Part shown: positions 11,964 to 25,233 of the stretch, piece by piece | Layout of the letters: each line of letters begins with the position of its first letter | How positions within the stretch are numbered: position 1 is the first letter of the stretch | From: Nomia melanderi | Lineage: Eukaryota > Arthropoda > Insecta > Hymenoptera > Halictidae | Length of the DNA stretch: 64,000 nucleotides | Assembly: GCF_051020985.1 (NCBI RefSeq) | Contig: NC_134999.1 | Span: forward strand, 38,997,660 to 39,061,659 | Direction: 5' to 3' | Translations under genes and position numbers: made by a program | Notes under the pieces: model-generated | Seen by the model: only the letters and a program-made list of their open reading frames with translations | Database searches by the model: none | Told to the model about the DNA's origin: nothing

Positions 11964-14900
11964 GTCGCGTTCAAATGGAAACCTGTTCCGTCCTGCTCTC
12001 GAAACAATGCGATGAGAGCTATGGGTCTGATCACCCTTCTAGTTCACGTTGAATCTCTCCAATTTCAAACTAGATAGAATCTCGACTATTTTGCTGAAAT
12101 CCCTGTAGCTGTCGCTAATGATTAAACGTAGAATATTCCCCGAAATATTTCACGCGAATCAATTATTCATCCCATCGCGTTTGACGCATCTTACAGAAAC
12201 TTCCCCTCGCCGCGCATAGAAGAATTCATTTTTGGTCGAATAATCGCGTCCAACGATTCAACAGCGAGCGCGATGAATAGCGCTCTCTCCGAACTGCCAT
12301 TAGTTTCATGGAAATACCGCGGAGAGGCAGTAGCGTGAACCGTATTTAAAAGAATCGTAAAAGCGTTGTCTCGGTTCGCGCGAGAATGGAACTGCTGCTG
12401 GCTGCAGTTTCCCTTGCGCGGCGGCAAGAAAAGTAAACGATCCGCGGGAGAGAGTGTGTAAAGAGCTTTCAAAGGGATCCGCGGCTTATCCGTGAAACCC
12501 GTCGGAAGCTTTCCACGGACGCAGTTGAAATTGAAAGGTCCTGTCGTCGCGGAGGACTCGCCCCGATAACCGTCGCTCGCGCACTCTCGCCCAGTTATAT
12601 TATACTTTTACAACCGTGGATTCTTGCTTACTCATTCGAATATCCCAACGAATAATTGGGTCGACCGAGGCTAATATCGTAACAGCTGCGAACGCTCTCG
12701 CAGATGATTCGAGTGCTGCGAGCAGTTTCTACGACGTGTACACGTATATGTTCCACGTGTATATGCCTTGAAAGTTTCGAACATGGAACTGGACGTTCGC
12801 TCGAGTGAATCGGTTTAACGAACGGCATCAGCCTGTACATAACGCTGCTATTTGACGTCGGTAAACAGCCACGCAAAAGCTACAGTGACGCGAACATTGA
12901 GTCGGACTTGGCCAAGTTCGGCATCTAGCAGTCGCGATATCGTCGCGAAGAAATTCTTAACTGAGACGAAGGAGATCATTCGCAGGGAAGTAAATATTGA
13001 TTTGCTATCGAGCGTAGAACTTTATGCAAATTAGTCTTGCCGAAGCGTTTCAAAGAGAACCGTTCCTCTGGTATTAATAATAATATTAATCTCAATATTA
13101 ATCTTCAATCTCGAAATTCTAATCTCTTCCTAATGCCCATTAGTTGGCTGCAACGGTCTCTCAAACTAACAATTCCATTCGCTGCGCAATTAAACTTGCT
13201 AGCAGTAACTCAGAATAATATGCTTATCCCGCGGAAAGTAAGTCCATCTTATTCCGTAGTGTCCCTCCATCCGTGAAACTGGCTGCACGGAGCCGTCCCC
13301 TAAATTGTTAAGCGTATTAGCGCAGCACTCGAAACAATTCGTCCGCCTTGGGTTTCGTAAAACAATCGTCGCGTGACGCGGCGAGGAATCGCCTCTCGGT
13401 CTGGAATACTTCTCCCCTGGCCTCGATTCGTGCCGACAGACGCTCGCCGTCGGCAGATAAAGCCCGTTGCTCCGCTGTTCGGCTGGTAAAACGGCGCTTC
13501 GCGCGTCAGTCACGTATCGATAATTTACGCGATCCGCGTTCCCCGGTAATGACGTCGCGGCGCTCGCGATCCTCACGGTTAACCCGGCCGATACGATCGA
13601 TACGCGACGCGTACCAATTTGCCGGCGATAATTTTCGATCCTTGAACCGCCGAATCCCGTGGGATCCTCCGTGATCCGTTCAACGAGTCGGCAAGAGGCG
13701 AGGAGAATTTCTATGCCGAGTGATGCACGCGTGGAATCGCTAAGGAGACAGAGACTCGATACATGGAAATAGCTTCTTGAAAGTCTCTAGGTTCCTTTGA
13801 ACAATGTTTAGGACCGATTCGAGTGGTTCAAGCAATACATTTTGAAACGTCTCTTTGAAAATAGAATTACTATTGTTCTCGTAGATAACGATTTCCTAGG
13901 ATGCACTCGATTTTATACAATCGACGATACCTCATTTCCCCAGAGAACACTACCGAGTGCTTCTAAAATAATTCCGTCGCAGCCGGTTCCAGAAAAGAAA
14001 ATTTCCACATTGTTTTTTTAATAATTCCCCCGGCAGGACGTGTGAAAAAACAAACCGGGGCATAGGAGCGTTCTCGAAGGCTAGCGCAGAGACAATGTGT
14101 GCGCTGGCACGCCCACCTAGGCGAGCGAAATCCTTTCGGCAAACAGATGAGGGTACCTCGCGTGGAAAGTTGAAGAAGACGTCGGAGGCGAAAGTTTTTG
14201 GTCTCGTCCGCGGTCCTTGACGTCGGGTTTTCCTATCGAACGAACGAGAACCCGTCTTCGGGTGTTCCCATCGTATCGTCCAAGTTATTTCGGCTGGAAC
14301 ACGCGACAGTTCCGATTTTTCCCCTAGAGAGTAGCCGGCGACGACGAGCAGTCTCTCCGAAAGTGGACACAAAAGAGGGATTAACAGCGAACTGTCTCTC
14401 ATACAGTCGGCCGGCTAATCCGTGCCGGTACTCGAAACTTTTACAAACACGCCGCCGCCCCGCCCCCGGAACGTTTTCTCAATTACTTAGACTTTCGGGC
14501 GAGGGGGATTAAGTTAAATGTTAATTAGCTGAACTCAATTTTCGGGGACGAGCGCAACGGGGCTTGACCCAGAAAATTCCATCGAACACGTCCGGGTAAT
14601 ATAATCGGGTGATTACTTTTTGGGAAGTTTAATTGATTCTTCTAAGCCCCGGCGATCGAACGCTCGCGTTGAATCAAAGTTCGTCCGTGCCAGTTATGAA
14701 AGGGATTTTTAATATCGAGGTATAATTACGGACCGAGTAATTCCTCGTGCCGGAGGGAGTTAAAAGTACGATGCCGAAGATTTTACGAGAGACTTCGTTC
14801 CCGAGGAAGTCGACTTTGAAGACTTGCAAGTAGAAAAAGAGCGTCGCGGTCGGACACGTTTTTTCCACGGTGAATTCTTCTACTTTGAGATACCCGAAGA

Positions 14901-15135
14901 ATAAGTGAACATTCTGATTCGCTTCTTAAATAAATTTCAATTACATTTCAAAGCGAAAACGATTCACGGCGCAACAGCGTTCATCGTCGAAGCATCGCCT
15001 CGAAGGCAGAAAAGTTGCCGTTTGTTTCGAAGCGTTGTTCTTCGAAGCAAGATGGCTCGTAGCTCTGGGAAGCAGCGAAAAGAGCAAAAGAAAAGAAGGG
15101 GCAGCTGAAAAAAACTGAGAAACAAATAAGGCCGC

Positions 15136-15148
15136 GGGGGGGGGGGGG
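15136..15148. repeat. G13 homopolymer
   Basis: Thirteen consecutive G on the plus strand (C on the gene strand). A run of this length is prone to sequencing-length error and could form a triplex or part of a quadruplex. Confidence 0.9.
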
Positions 15149-15440
15149 AGGCCGAGAAGTAGAAGCTTCTTCAAAGTAAATGCACTTATTTGAGGGTGAG
15201 CGTCGCTGCTCGCGATATTACGAGCGGTTTTTAGCGTGTCTCGGGGATATAGTATCTCTCGGCGCGCGGCCGAAGCAAAGGCACGAAGTCCTTGGGAACG
15301 CCCCGAAGAAACAGCCGCTCGGTATTCCAACGAAGTCCCGAGGTCGGCTTATTTATTGCGACACGCGACTCGTCAACGCAATTTTCTTCCGCTTTCGCGT
15401 TTCCTCTTCCATTCCGCCGCGATCTAGGTTCACGGTGGTA

Positions 15441-15460
15441 TGTGTGTGTGTGTGTGTGTG
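15441..15460. repeat. (TG)10 microsatellite followed by T7
   Basis: Ten TG units, then seven T. The alternating purine-pyrimidine tract could adopt Z-DNA. It lies in intron 2. Confidence 0.95.
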
Positions 15461-16179
15461 TTTTTTTACACGAGCGAGCAAGGGTCGATCCGTCACCGAT
15501 GTACTCTGGCACTCCCTCAATCTCGAAAGATATTAATACACTGATTGGTATTGGCCGGGCTTCTTTTTCTCCGGCGAACAGCCACGAGCTCCGGAGATGA
15601 TGGAAACTCGGATTAACTTTATCTCGATGGGCGCGTGGCTGCGAGAACCTCGGGCTGAATACTCGAAACGACTTTCCTCTCGTCGCTGGTATAGAGAGTT
15701 TTCTTGTCTTGGTTACAAATGCTCCCGACGAGAATGGCTCGCTTCGGGGATGGAACATGATCGGGGATGATCGTGATCGGAGTGGAATGGATTGATGGCC
15801 GTGCTTGTGGAGGCGTTCGTCGTCTTCAAATCTTGTCCCACTTTGCTGAGTTGCGGAGTCTGTTAATATTTTCGTGTGTAACGAGAGATAGTCGCGGTGT
15901 AGGTCTATCGTTCAATCTAGTAGAAATCTATATTGCACGTTATACGCGATACGTTCTCATCTTCGAAGTGAATGTATCTACACTTCGAATAAGCGGTTAG
16001 CGGAAAAATGAATTGAATGACAAAGGGTTAAGAGATAATGTAAAAATAATCTCGGTGAAAGGCGAGACGCAAGATCGAACCAAAGGCTGAAAATAATCGA
16101 AGCGATTAAAGCATTATTCAAACATTCCTCGGAACGTTCCCGCGACGCAAAGAGGTTCGAAACGAAGCGAAACGATTAG

Positions 16180-16800
16180 AAGATTGCACAGAGAGGAAGA
16201 TAAAGGGCCGGAGAAAGGGAGGTACGGACAGTCTATCTGGAACATAAACAGCGTAGCGAATCAATACAACAAATTGTGCACGATGCAGAGGAATCCGAGA
16301 CAAAGGACCTGGAAATCAGCGGTACAGCTCGGCGCGGAGCGAAACGGGATCGGAACCGGAGCGGATCATTAATGAAGCCAGTCATGATATCGGCAAGAAT
16401 TGCGAGGGAGAGAATAAAAGCCCTGAAAGAGGGATAGAGTGATCCGGGCCGGTGGGTTAGAGGTAGAGAGGCGAACAGGGAAGAATCTACAGGCGGCCAA
16501 GCAACGGAAACTATTCAAGAACGGAGAAGAAAGGAGTCGGGAAGCGCGAGGAAGATAAAGTGCGCGAGCAGGAGAAAAAATCAAATTGAGAAGTGACGGA
16601 GAAAGGTGAAGAAAAAAAAGAGGAAGCGGGAAGAGAAAGAGGACTGTCCGAGTGAAAGGAAGAGAAACGCCGGGGAAAAGGGGCCGGCAGGATAACCGCG
16701 GCCGCAGCGAAAATAAGATAAATGAAGCGCCAGGGAAATAGGAAGGAAGCGGGCTGAACTTGTTTAAGAAAAAGAAGAATCGGCCGAAGGAAGGATTCAA
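16180..16800 (+). repeat. Long purine-rich (G/A) tract
   Basis: The plus strand is strongly enriched in A and G for about 600 bases, most densely at 16401-16770, so the transcribed receptor pre-mRNA carries a long polypyrimidine stretch. The open frame on the minus strand here (16800-16369) is Phe/Leu/Pro/Ser-rich only because of this bias. Confidence 0.75.
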
Positions 16801-18539
16801 AAGGGGGAATAATAAAAAGGCACGTTAAACGATAAGATACCGCTATATAATTTTTCTCGGAGGACCCAGTTTACAGTCGCCATCCTCGACAAAATAACTA
16901 GGGGATTTTAGTCCTTTTAGTGCTTTTTACACCGGAACGTGAAATTCTAGGAAATAAAAGGAAACTTCGGTGTTCCCACGGGAGGAATAATTAGACCGAG
17001 GATTTTTATGGACATTTACATTTTTGGCTATCCGTTTGTCGTGTTTCTACGTTTGTGCACAGCACACTCGTATAAATTTCACGGAGTATAAATTATTTAA
17101 GCCACAAAAGGAATTTCTACAAAGTCGTACGGACTACCGGTCATAAATATCATCCTTGACAAAGTGAGCTAACGCCTCCTCAAATATATTATCTTCCATT
17201 ATCGATAAAAACAATGTATGTTTATTATTTTTCGCGGATTTCCATAACTCACGTGAAATTCGAAACAAAGCTTGAATCGTTTCGTCGCGTTAATTTCCGT
17301 TTAAATCGGTCGCGCACGCCGCGCAGGCGCGGGATCTCGGACCCGAACGGAACGCGTTGACAGGAAAAAAACGGCCGGTGGTACAATTCGATAAGCTGGT
17401 TTACAGAAACAAAATATCCGGCGGCAAACATTAGGACAGCGCTGCAGCGTCGCGCGACGACAAGAGGGAAAACAGCGACACTGTTCGCCGATCGGAATGA
17501 AAAGCGGCCGAGAGTTACAGTGTGTACCGTGCATCTTGTTTCTGTTGGCTTTTGATACATCGCATCGCGGGGACAGGATCGGCAAGATACTCTTTCCAAT
17601 CAACTCTGTACCCGTCGAATCGATCATCGGTATCGACAGCCGTGTTGTTTAAATATCGAACGGAATGACGAAGCGTCGCGAGTCTCACGGTTTCACCTTT
17701 CGCTTCCCCTTTTTCGAGCACGGGGACATTCTCTTGTCCCTCTCGGAAGACAAACCGACCTCGTTCTCCTTTGAAAGTATTCGGACCGGTCAGCGATCCC
17801 GAATAAAGACGATCTCGCATGACAACGCGGCGTAAAGACGAAACGCGAGTGGGTCGCCCGACGAATCCCGGACGGGTCCAGTCTCCGCGGCCTCGATCTC
17901 TCATCGATCAGCTCACGCTCTATAAATTTTCGAGAGAAATTTACAATGTCCTAGCCGGACGTTATCTGCGCGAGACTCCTGTAATAGGTAGCGCCGTGAA
18001 ATACGCGCGACGGAAACGTCCGCGAACTTTTAATCTGAAGCAGAAAGTTCGGGATCTATGGGCCAAACTGAGACTACATGTTTCCCGGAATTTTCGTTTT
18101 TCCGTTGCCTCCTCGGCCCGATAAATGAGCGGCTTTTAATGGGGTGTGAGTTTATCCGTGAAAAGCGATTTTCCAAGTATTTAGGAGTGATTTATCCCGC
18201 TGTAAGTGTTTTTTAAATCGAACTGGAGTGTAGAAACGATTACACTCGAATGTTATTAAACGAATATCGAAGTAATCGAGAACTTTCCAAAGTTTCCTAA
18301 TGAGTTTTCATTACTTCTGAAAAATGAGTCATTTTCTTCCTCGAATACGTGTAAATCCAGCGTTTCCACAGCGTCCCGTCTAATTTCCCGTTCCTGAACA
18401 TCCATCCGGGCAAAACATCCGGGATTACTCGTCGCAAACGACAACGTACGTTACGAGCCAGTGATTCCGGGGCGCGTAACAATTTTCCGCGCGGTTCTTC
18501 CTTCCCGTAAGATGTAATACGACATTCCCAAGGCGGCGG

Positions 18540-18860
18540 CGCAATTCCGGCGGGCGATCCGAACGCGGGCCCGCGTTTCCTAAGTGGAGCAACAATAAAA
18601 CGGTTGACGTCCCGAGGTATGGGGCAGCGCGACACGCGAGGAATTCGGTGTCCGCGAATTCCTGCTCGCGGCCGACGCGGCCTCGCATTGTTGCCGGGAA
18701 AAACGAGCGGCGAACCGCCTGATGGCGGCTGGCCGCGTGACCAACGGAGCTTTCCAATTACATTACCGCGGAGAGCGAAGCTCGAACGACTGCGCGGCGA
18801 ACGTCGCCGACGCTGCCGACGGCCCTCGTTGAGCGACGGCCGAGAGGGGGCGGGAAGAAA
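18540..18860. other. CpG-dense block in intron 2
   Basis: The region is visibly dense in CG dinucleotides and GC-rich relative to its flanks and lies inside the longest open frame of the window (minus strand, 256 codons). No protein family is recognisable. It could be a regulatory CpG-rich segment; nothing in the sequence proves it. Confidence 0.4.
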
Positions 18861-21800
18861 AGGGTGCTTTTCCACGCCATGTGTTTTAAACGCGAGCATA
18901 GAACTGGGAATTGAAGCTGTCCTCTCGGCGACGCCGACGTTCTTACTCGAGAGAGGCTCTAGGTAAAAAGGAGGGAGCAGGTGGAAGGGTTTGATTTCGC
19001 GTATATTGCGAACGCGTTCAACGGAGATTGCAATTGCTCCGCGAAAAGTGGGCTTATAGTCTTTCAATTCTGCGAGAATGTTTCGGGAATTTTCGGGTTT
19101 TTCCTTCAGTTGAGAAGTTTTCCAGTAAAGGTTGAGACTTTGTAAGGGTAGATTTAAGTTGATTCAATTCCAGACTCCTCGGATTTATAAAGGAGATTCG
19201 GAATTTGCAGGAGACCCGGAGTCTATGAGACAGTCTTCAATCTTCTGCAGTGTTAGCTTTAAACGTTCGTATCCTGCGGTTTCTACTTTCATTAAAATGT
19301 TCCTACGAACCGAAACGCTGTTTCCAATTTAATTAAAAATTCTGCCATATGAACTTTTTAACGAGCGCTGAAACATATTGCGAGTTATATTTTTATCTAG
19401 CAAATCGTTAAAGAGCAAATATTTCGGAATACGTATATCGAAATAAATAATTTAGTAGAAGGACTCAGGGATGATTCGCGTTGACCTATTTGGTGGGATT
19501 CTGGCGTTAAGGGATGCATTCGCGAGGCGGCAGTACGAGGTGAAACACGACGGCGGAAAGTCCGACAGCGGGGACAAACGATTAAAGAAACGAAGACCGA
19601 ATGCGAAAGTTTTAAGACACCAGACAGCTCGGAAGACCTTCTACTTTGTTCTAATTAGGAGATGGGAGGCGAAGGGAAGGGAAATTGTTCAGAGGTGTTC
19701 CCTGAATACGGGGTAGGTCGGCTCTCAACCTTTGACTAACTTTTCATCCCCGCAACCCGGCCGCGCTGTCAAAGCCCTCTAAAAACGCTTAATGAAACGG
19801 CCGCGCCTGTTCCGCTGCCGCTGCTCCAGGAGTCGCGCGTGCATACCGGCGCCGCTCTAAGCAACGCCGACGTGAATAAGTCACCGGTGCTCCCGCGTTT
19901 AATGCGGCGGGATCTTTCGGCTGCTCGAGGGCCCTTCGAATCGTCGTTTAACGTGCAATTAAGGAAACTGCCGGAGGAGTTTTTCGACGAGGAAGCTTTG
20001 GAAATTCCAAAGGTTACACGGCCGCCTTCAAGTGAGACCAATTTACCGGTGGAAACTAAATATTTCGTTAGCTGATTTCTACTTGGGTTCGAGGTCGTAG
20101 ACCTCTATTTCGTGTCGTTAGATGCGTGCACGATCGTACGAAATAATAGAAATTCTAGAGTTTTTATTTAATTTCTAGTTAAGCAGTGTTACCTAGCGAT
20201 GGTGTTACTTGTGGCTTATTTTATTAAAGTCTTCATTGTTTAGTAACGCAGTGTTAACGAATCACCAGATTCCGAATATCTAAGAAAATGTCGGAAATCC
20301 ATCGAGCGCACGTGCACTCGGTTACCAATCGACGAAGGCGTCTGTTCATGACACACCATTTCTACTTCGGCTCGATAAAGATTCATACGCGTTCGCAAAT
20401 TCTTCGAAGTCGATTATCTTGGAAACGATGCGTCACTGGCAGAAATATTACTTCAAACTTTCGACTGATTTTTGCACGTACATCCGGAAACATCCTTTTC
20501 CTTTTCAATTCCAAAACTTCCTACCTACGTAATAATTCAAAATCCTAGAAAATCCTTATCCTACGATATTCATCGACGAACAGGATGATATTAAAACCCT
20601 AAATTTCAATTCCACCAGCTTGAAATTACTTTCGACGTGTATTGCAATTATGGTATAGCGAGTGCAAGAAGTTCCGGTCTTCGGGAGCTTGTTGAAAACG
20701 CATCCGCGCAGTCCTCGACGAAGATCGTAAATTCTGTCGGCCATCAATAGAGCTCAGGCCGTCTTAACCGCGACGCGGTAACAGTCGAGAAGTTGTATGT
20801 AAATGATCCGGGCGCGGCGCTCGCTATAATTCCGGGACAATAACGCAACGAGCTTCTTTGCCTAATGAGAAGCCGCTTGTTGCACTGTCTGGGTAAACCG
20901 GGGGTTGAGCATCCGTCAGTGGTATTACTGAATGAGAAATTGCCCGAAGATTGAGATCGAGTGGCTTCACTTCGAAGGATTACACGCCACGGAATTCCTC
21001 CAATATGTCTTCCCTCGCCGGAGGATAAACCGAGACGCGCCGGGGACCGTTCTCGCTGTTCAAATTTCACGTTACCGGCGACGGGAACAAATTCTCCATT
21101 GATCGAGCCTCGGTTGTTCTCCATTTCGAAGAAAATCATATCTTAGAAGATGCTTTAATAGGTAAAGAACGAAAAGTAAAGGAGTCGACAGAAATAGAAA
21201 ATCTTCATTGCTCGATACTTAATCAGGATAATCCTAACATTCATTAATAACACTGAATCTTCCTCAATCATTCACGCGAGCAAAAAACCGTCATCTGTTA
21301 CAGGAAACGGGAGAGAAGGAGACCGGAATGAAATATTAAAAATCTCGTTGCGGGTATGTAACGAATCCGTGAAAAAGTAATGAGCTCGTAACAAGCTGGT
21401 CTCGTGTCAAAAATATTCAGACAGCGCGTCGGGGTTGCTGGAAGCCTGCGAGCTCGAATATTCAACGAAACCGTCTAAACTCGCGCGTTATTCGCCGCTG
21501 TCCCCCTCTTGCCCGAATTCTTCTCGCATTCCTGCGCGCGTTTACATTCACGAGCATTTCCACCGTCCGTTTTGAACAAATGTAATGCAACCGCAGTGTA
21601 AAGCTGCACGCGTCCCTGTGTACACGACCTCAGGTGTGGCGGTGGGGCGGATTCACCGTCGCAAACACGCGAAATCAGGCGCGACGACTGCGCGCGGAGC
21701 CTTCGAAATGGGGTTGCCCTCGGGCGCGGCGGAGTTCCGAAAAGGAAACAAAACAGCGCGCCGTGAATTCATTGGATTCAGAGCGAGGCATTATTCTATT

Positions 21801-23865
21801 CTCGCCCAGATATATACTGGCGACGGAGTACCGGCGGACGAATGGACGAACGGACGGACAGGATTATAAACCTCCATTTGCGTCAGAGATCTTTAGAGGC
21901 CTGGATACATGTAGACGTATTTTCCTCCCTCGTCGCGCCGGGTTCTTCGGGTTGGCTCGCGCATAGACGGTTTCGACGTTAGCGAGGACAGAGGACTATA
22001 TCGGAGTCGCGAAACGCGATGCGTTGGAGTTCAAGGGAATCGAGATCGATTAAGCTCTGATTTATTTTTGCTCGGATACGAGTATGACCTAGTTGTAATT
22101 AGTGGCAACGTGTTCTTCCGTTTGTCGTGATTGTATACAATTTAGAATTGAGATAATGGAATTGCGGTTGGATAGACAGAATGATAATTGGAATAATTTT
22201 AATGTTGAAATTGAAACGGTTTTAGAATTATTCACGATAATAGCAGTCAATTTTTGAGGATGGAATTAGTAGAGTTCAAAGGTTGAAGCAATCTAGTGCT
22301 CCACTAGCAAATTGGATCAAACCACCCACCTTTTCCCTGATACAGGCCGCAAGTTGCGGTTCCTGCGGACTTATAGAAAGTTTGTCTTCCTAATAACCCG
22401 GTGCAGGTGTCACGCGAGCATCGCGACAATGCGAAACACGGCGAAAAGAGAAGGGGACACGACTGGGGAAATATTCGGCTAGTACGACGCCGAGGGATCG
22501 TTCGAGTTGCTCGATAATCGTCTTACAAACTTCCAAACGGTAATTAATTCCCGAAGAACAACGGTGTAACGAGCTTCTTACGTAACGAGGGTCCGTTTAA
22601 TTATACATCATCGCCGGGGGACATCGGGCTATCCTTGTCTCCGAAGATTTCGCGGATCCGTTGGAATACATTAAAGCGAAACAATCTACCCCCGGCGGCG
22701 ACTGAATGAAATTGAATATCAATGAGGGTGAAAACAGTGTCGCGGGACTCTCTATCGTCATCGCTGACAACTTTCATTTCCCCACCTGACGTATTTCCGA
22801 TTCTCTGATTTCTGTTTTTATAGGCTTTCGATCATTTAATTGAAGTACATTAGTATATTAAACATCAACAGTGAAATTCTTCTAAATGGAAGCTCCAATT
22901 CTGGATTAAATTCCGTTCAGTTGGAACAAGTAGATTTGGTAGATAACGATCAGACATTCTGCCATGAGTTTAAATGCTTGTCGAGAATAGATTACGAAAT
23001 TCTCTCACCCGTTATCGATTGTATTAATTCAAGCTTCTATTATGATTGTTTGATTAGCCTAATTATCGCAGGCGTTCTTCTCATGCATATCAGCAATAAG
23101 TAAAGCCAACGATTTTCGAGATATTCGCAGCAACAGGTGATCCTAAACGAATTAGTATTGATCATTCGAGGATTAAATTCGTCAAACAGATACGTGCGAA
23201 ACGAGCCTTTCCTTGGCTTGGCAAACCTTCCAGCCATTAGATCGCAAGATTCAATTTCGACCAAGGAAACCCTCGATTTCAGCGAGACCGTCGATACCGA
23301 GCTTTAAGCGGTTTCGATGAAGCTTAGAGAATGGGAAACTCTGTAACTAACAAGCTCGTTGGTCAGCATTAATGAACATAACGTTTGTATAAACAGAGGG
23401 ACGCGACCCTCATCACTGTAAGCTCGATCGAATCGAATAGGCTTAATTACGCGTTACCGTACAGACTATCCCACACACGAACCATCCAAAAATCCCTTTG
23501 TTAATTGTCTCCAGCGTAATTTCTGAATATCCACAGGTTCCAAATAAATCCGCGGGAAGAGGATTTTTTAGTCGTTCCCCCTTATATCTGGTCTATAAAA
23601 TTTCAATTACTCCTAAAAGAGGACACCTGAAATGGAAGTTTCCCAGGCCGGTCCAATAGTTCGGTCGTTAATAATTTCGTTTTTCTTTTAGCCCCGCTTT
23701 TTTAACCATGCAACCGTATAGAAAATGCATTGAATCGATAGAAAAAGTCTCTCTTTGACTTTTTTTTTTCTATGGAGGGTTCTTTTGTCCCGCGGGGAAC
23801 GAGATTCAAAACAGATTGCACGAGCATAACGGGCCGTCGCGTAATAAACCCGTCAGCCGACGTAC

Positions 23866-23999
23866 CTCATAAACGGCTCCGAAAGGCATGACGAGGCAGG
23901 CGACCATCAGATCGGCAACGGCCAAGCTGACGATTAAATAATTCGCCACCGATTGTAAATTCCGCTCGAGCAAAATCGCCGCTATAACGAACAGGTTAC
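23866..23999 (-). CDS. 5-HT1A: 5-HT1A-like receptor, coding exon 2 (TM1 end-TM2)
   Basis: This exon encodes the end of Gly41 and residues 42-85. It has the conserved TM1 Asn1.50 (GNLFVIAAILLERNLQ), then TM2 with SLAVADLMVACLVMP. Asp2.50 (residue 70) is the sodium-site acid of class A GPCRs. The exon ends in GAVYE, which is typical of insect 5-HT1 receptors. The acceptor is TTCTGTTGCAG (AG at 24001-24000) and the donor is TATGAG|GTACGT (GT at 23865-23864). Length is 134 nt: two bases complete a Gly codon begun in exon 1, then 44 whole codons, so entry phase is 1 and exit phase is 0. Both phases match the neighbouring exons. The 5-HT1-specific wording ERNLQ-VANYL separates it from 5-HT7 and 5-HT2 receptors. 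Confidence 0.96.
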
Positions 24000-24520
24000 C
24001 TGCAACAGAAATTCATATAAAATTACCAAATGCGGCTGCAACGCCGCTAATGTAATCAATCATGTTTCATTTATATCGCAGCTCGCCGCGGTCAATTTCA
24101 ATTGAACATTAAACACTTGATCACTTCACGCGTTACGCACGACGAATCTATTATAAAATACAACCTAATAACCGGCTCGGAAGTAAAACAAATTGTTTCG
24201 ACAAATTTCTTAATCAAAAAATTACTCGGCGAATTTCGAACGGTAAAATATTCGACGGCCACCGGCCATCAAAAATGTAACCGCGCGTACGTTACGCTGA
24301 AACCATTTAAATGAATTTCACGCGACCGTTTTTCCAGCCGCCGCCGAGGATTAAAACCTCCCTCTAATTTGTTTTTATTCCCGCCGTGTTTCGCGCGTAA
24401 TGCGCGCGAAAATAGCCATTACAGGAACACAACGATGATGGTTAATATCCGTCACGCCGCGGACGCGTATATTCCCCTCCATTTAAAAGCTAACGACCAT
24501 TAACGAAACAAATCATTAAC

Positions 24521-24649
24521 CCATTAACGTCCGGTCTCCGGTTCCGCGATATTTTCCTTTTATTAATTCCCCTGTCACCGTTAATTCGCGGGCGTCGCGA
24601 AAAATTCCAGCGAATTGTGTCACGCGAATGGGTCACCGGACGTTAATGG
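24521..24649. repeat. 15-bp exact inverted repeat (arms 24521-24535 and 24635-24649)
   Basis: CCATTAACGTCCGGT on the left is matched by its exact reverse complement on the right, with a 99-base spacer. It lies in intron 1 about 520 bases upstream, in the gene's direction, of exon 2. Confidence 0.85.
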
Positions 24650-25151
24650 CTCGAAATGAAGACGGTATTACCGTTACGGCGACGATGATTTAAACGTTCC
24701 CGCGTTTCGATCATGTATTCGATGCGTTCCGTCGGTCCCGACGTGTTTCGCACGGAGTTCCGTGTACCGAGCCGTTTTAATCAGAAATCCGGCTGGTTAA
24801 GCGCGGCTCTCGGAGCCGGCGTAAATAATTCATAAGCTGATTAGCGGGGGGAGGACGCGACCCGCGCGATTTCGCTCCACTTTCGCGAGGTTTCGCGCCG
24901 CGGCCCGGTCGAATTATCAATTCCTGACACCCGATGCCCTTCCCGGCGACGCAACGCTCGCTCTCGAATCCCGGGCTCGTCGGACTTTGGAATTTTTAAA
25001 CGGCACACTTCGATCGCCCGCCTTAATTTCCTCAAGTTCACGAAAGTTCCCTTCACCTCGCACTACGCCGTTCTTCTCGCCGCGAGATTTATACAGCGAG
25101 ATTCTTGAATTGTTAAGCAGCCCTTTCTTTTCCGAACTATGTAGTATGAAA

Positions 25152-25233
25152 GTAGTTTCGCGAGTTTTCATTCTGCTCGAGGTTGACGATAGATTAATAG
25201 TACTCGCGTCCAGCGTGAACGTAGTTTCGCGAG
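25152..25233 (+). repeat. Short direct repeat, 69-bp spacing
   Basis: GTAGTTTCGCGAG occurs at 25152-25164 and again at 25221-25233, in both cases with TTTT-rich sequence just after. Confidence 0.6.

Larger units (their letters stand above)
1942..23865 (-). other. Intron 2 of the 5-HT1A-like gene (21.9 kb)
   Basis: This large intron runs from the GTACGT donor at 23865 to the TTACAG acceptor at 1942. It contains a possible foldback element at 2978-3420, a 24-bp direct duplication at 5854-5901, simple repeats ((GA)n, (TC)n, (TG)n, G13), a polypurine tract at 16.2-16.8 kb and a CpG-dense block at about 18.5-18.9 kb. Several open frames exceed 100 codons, the longest 256 codons at 19067-18297 on the minus strand. 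None shows a recognisable domain or even composition, and they are rich in Arg, Ser and Pro as expected of chance frames in CpG-rich DNA. I saw no nested gene, tRNA or rRNA. Confidence 0.88.

Noticed and set aside
16369..16800. 143-codon minus-strand frame rich in Phe, Leu and Pro that resembles a membrane protein
   Set aside because: The composition is produced by the polypurine tract on the other strand.
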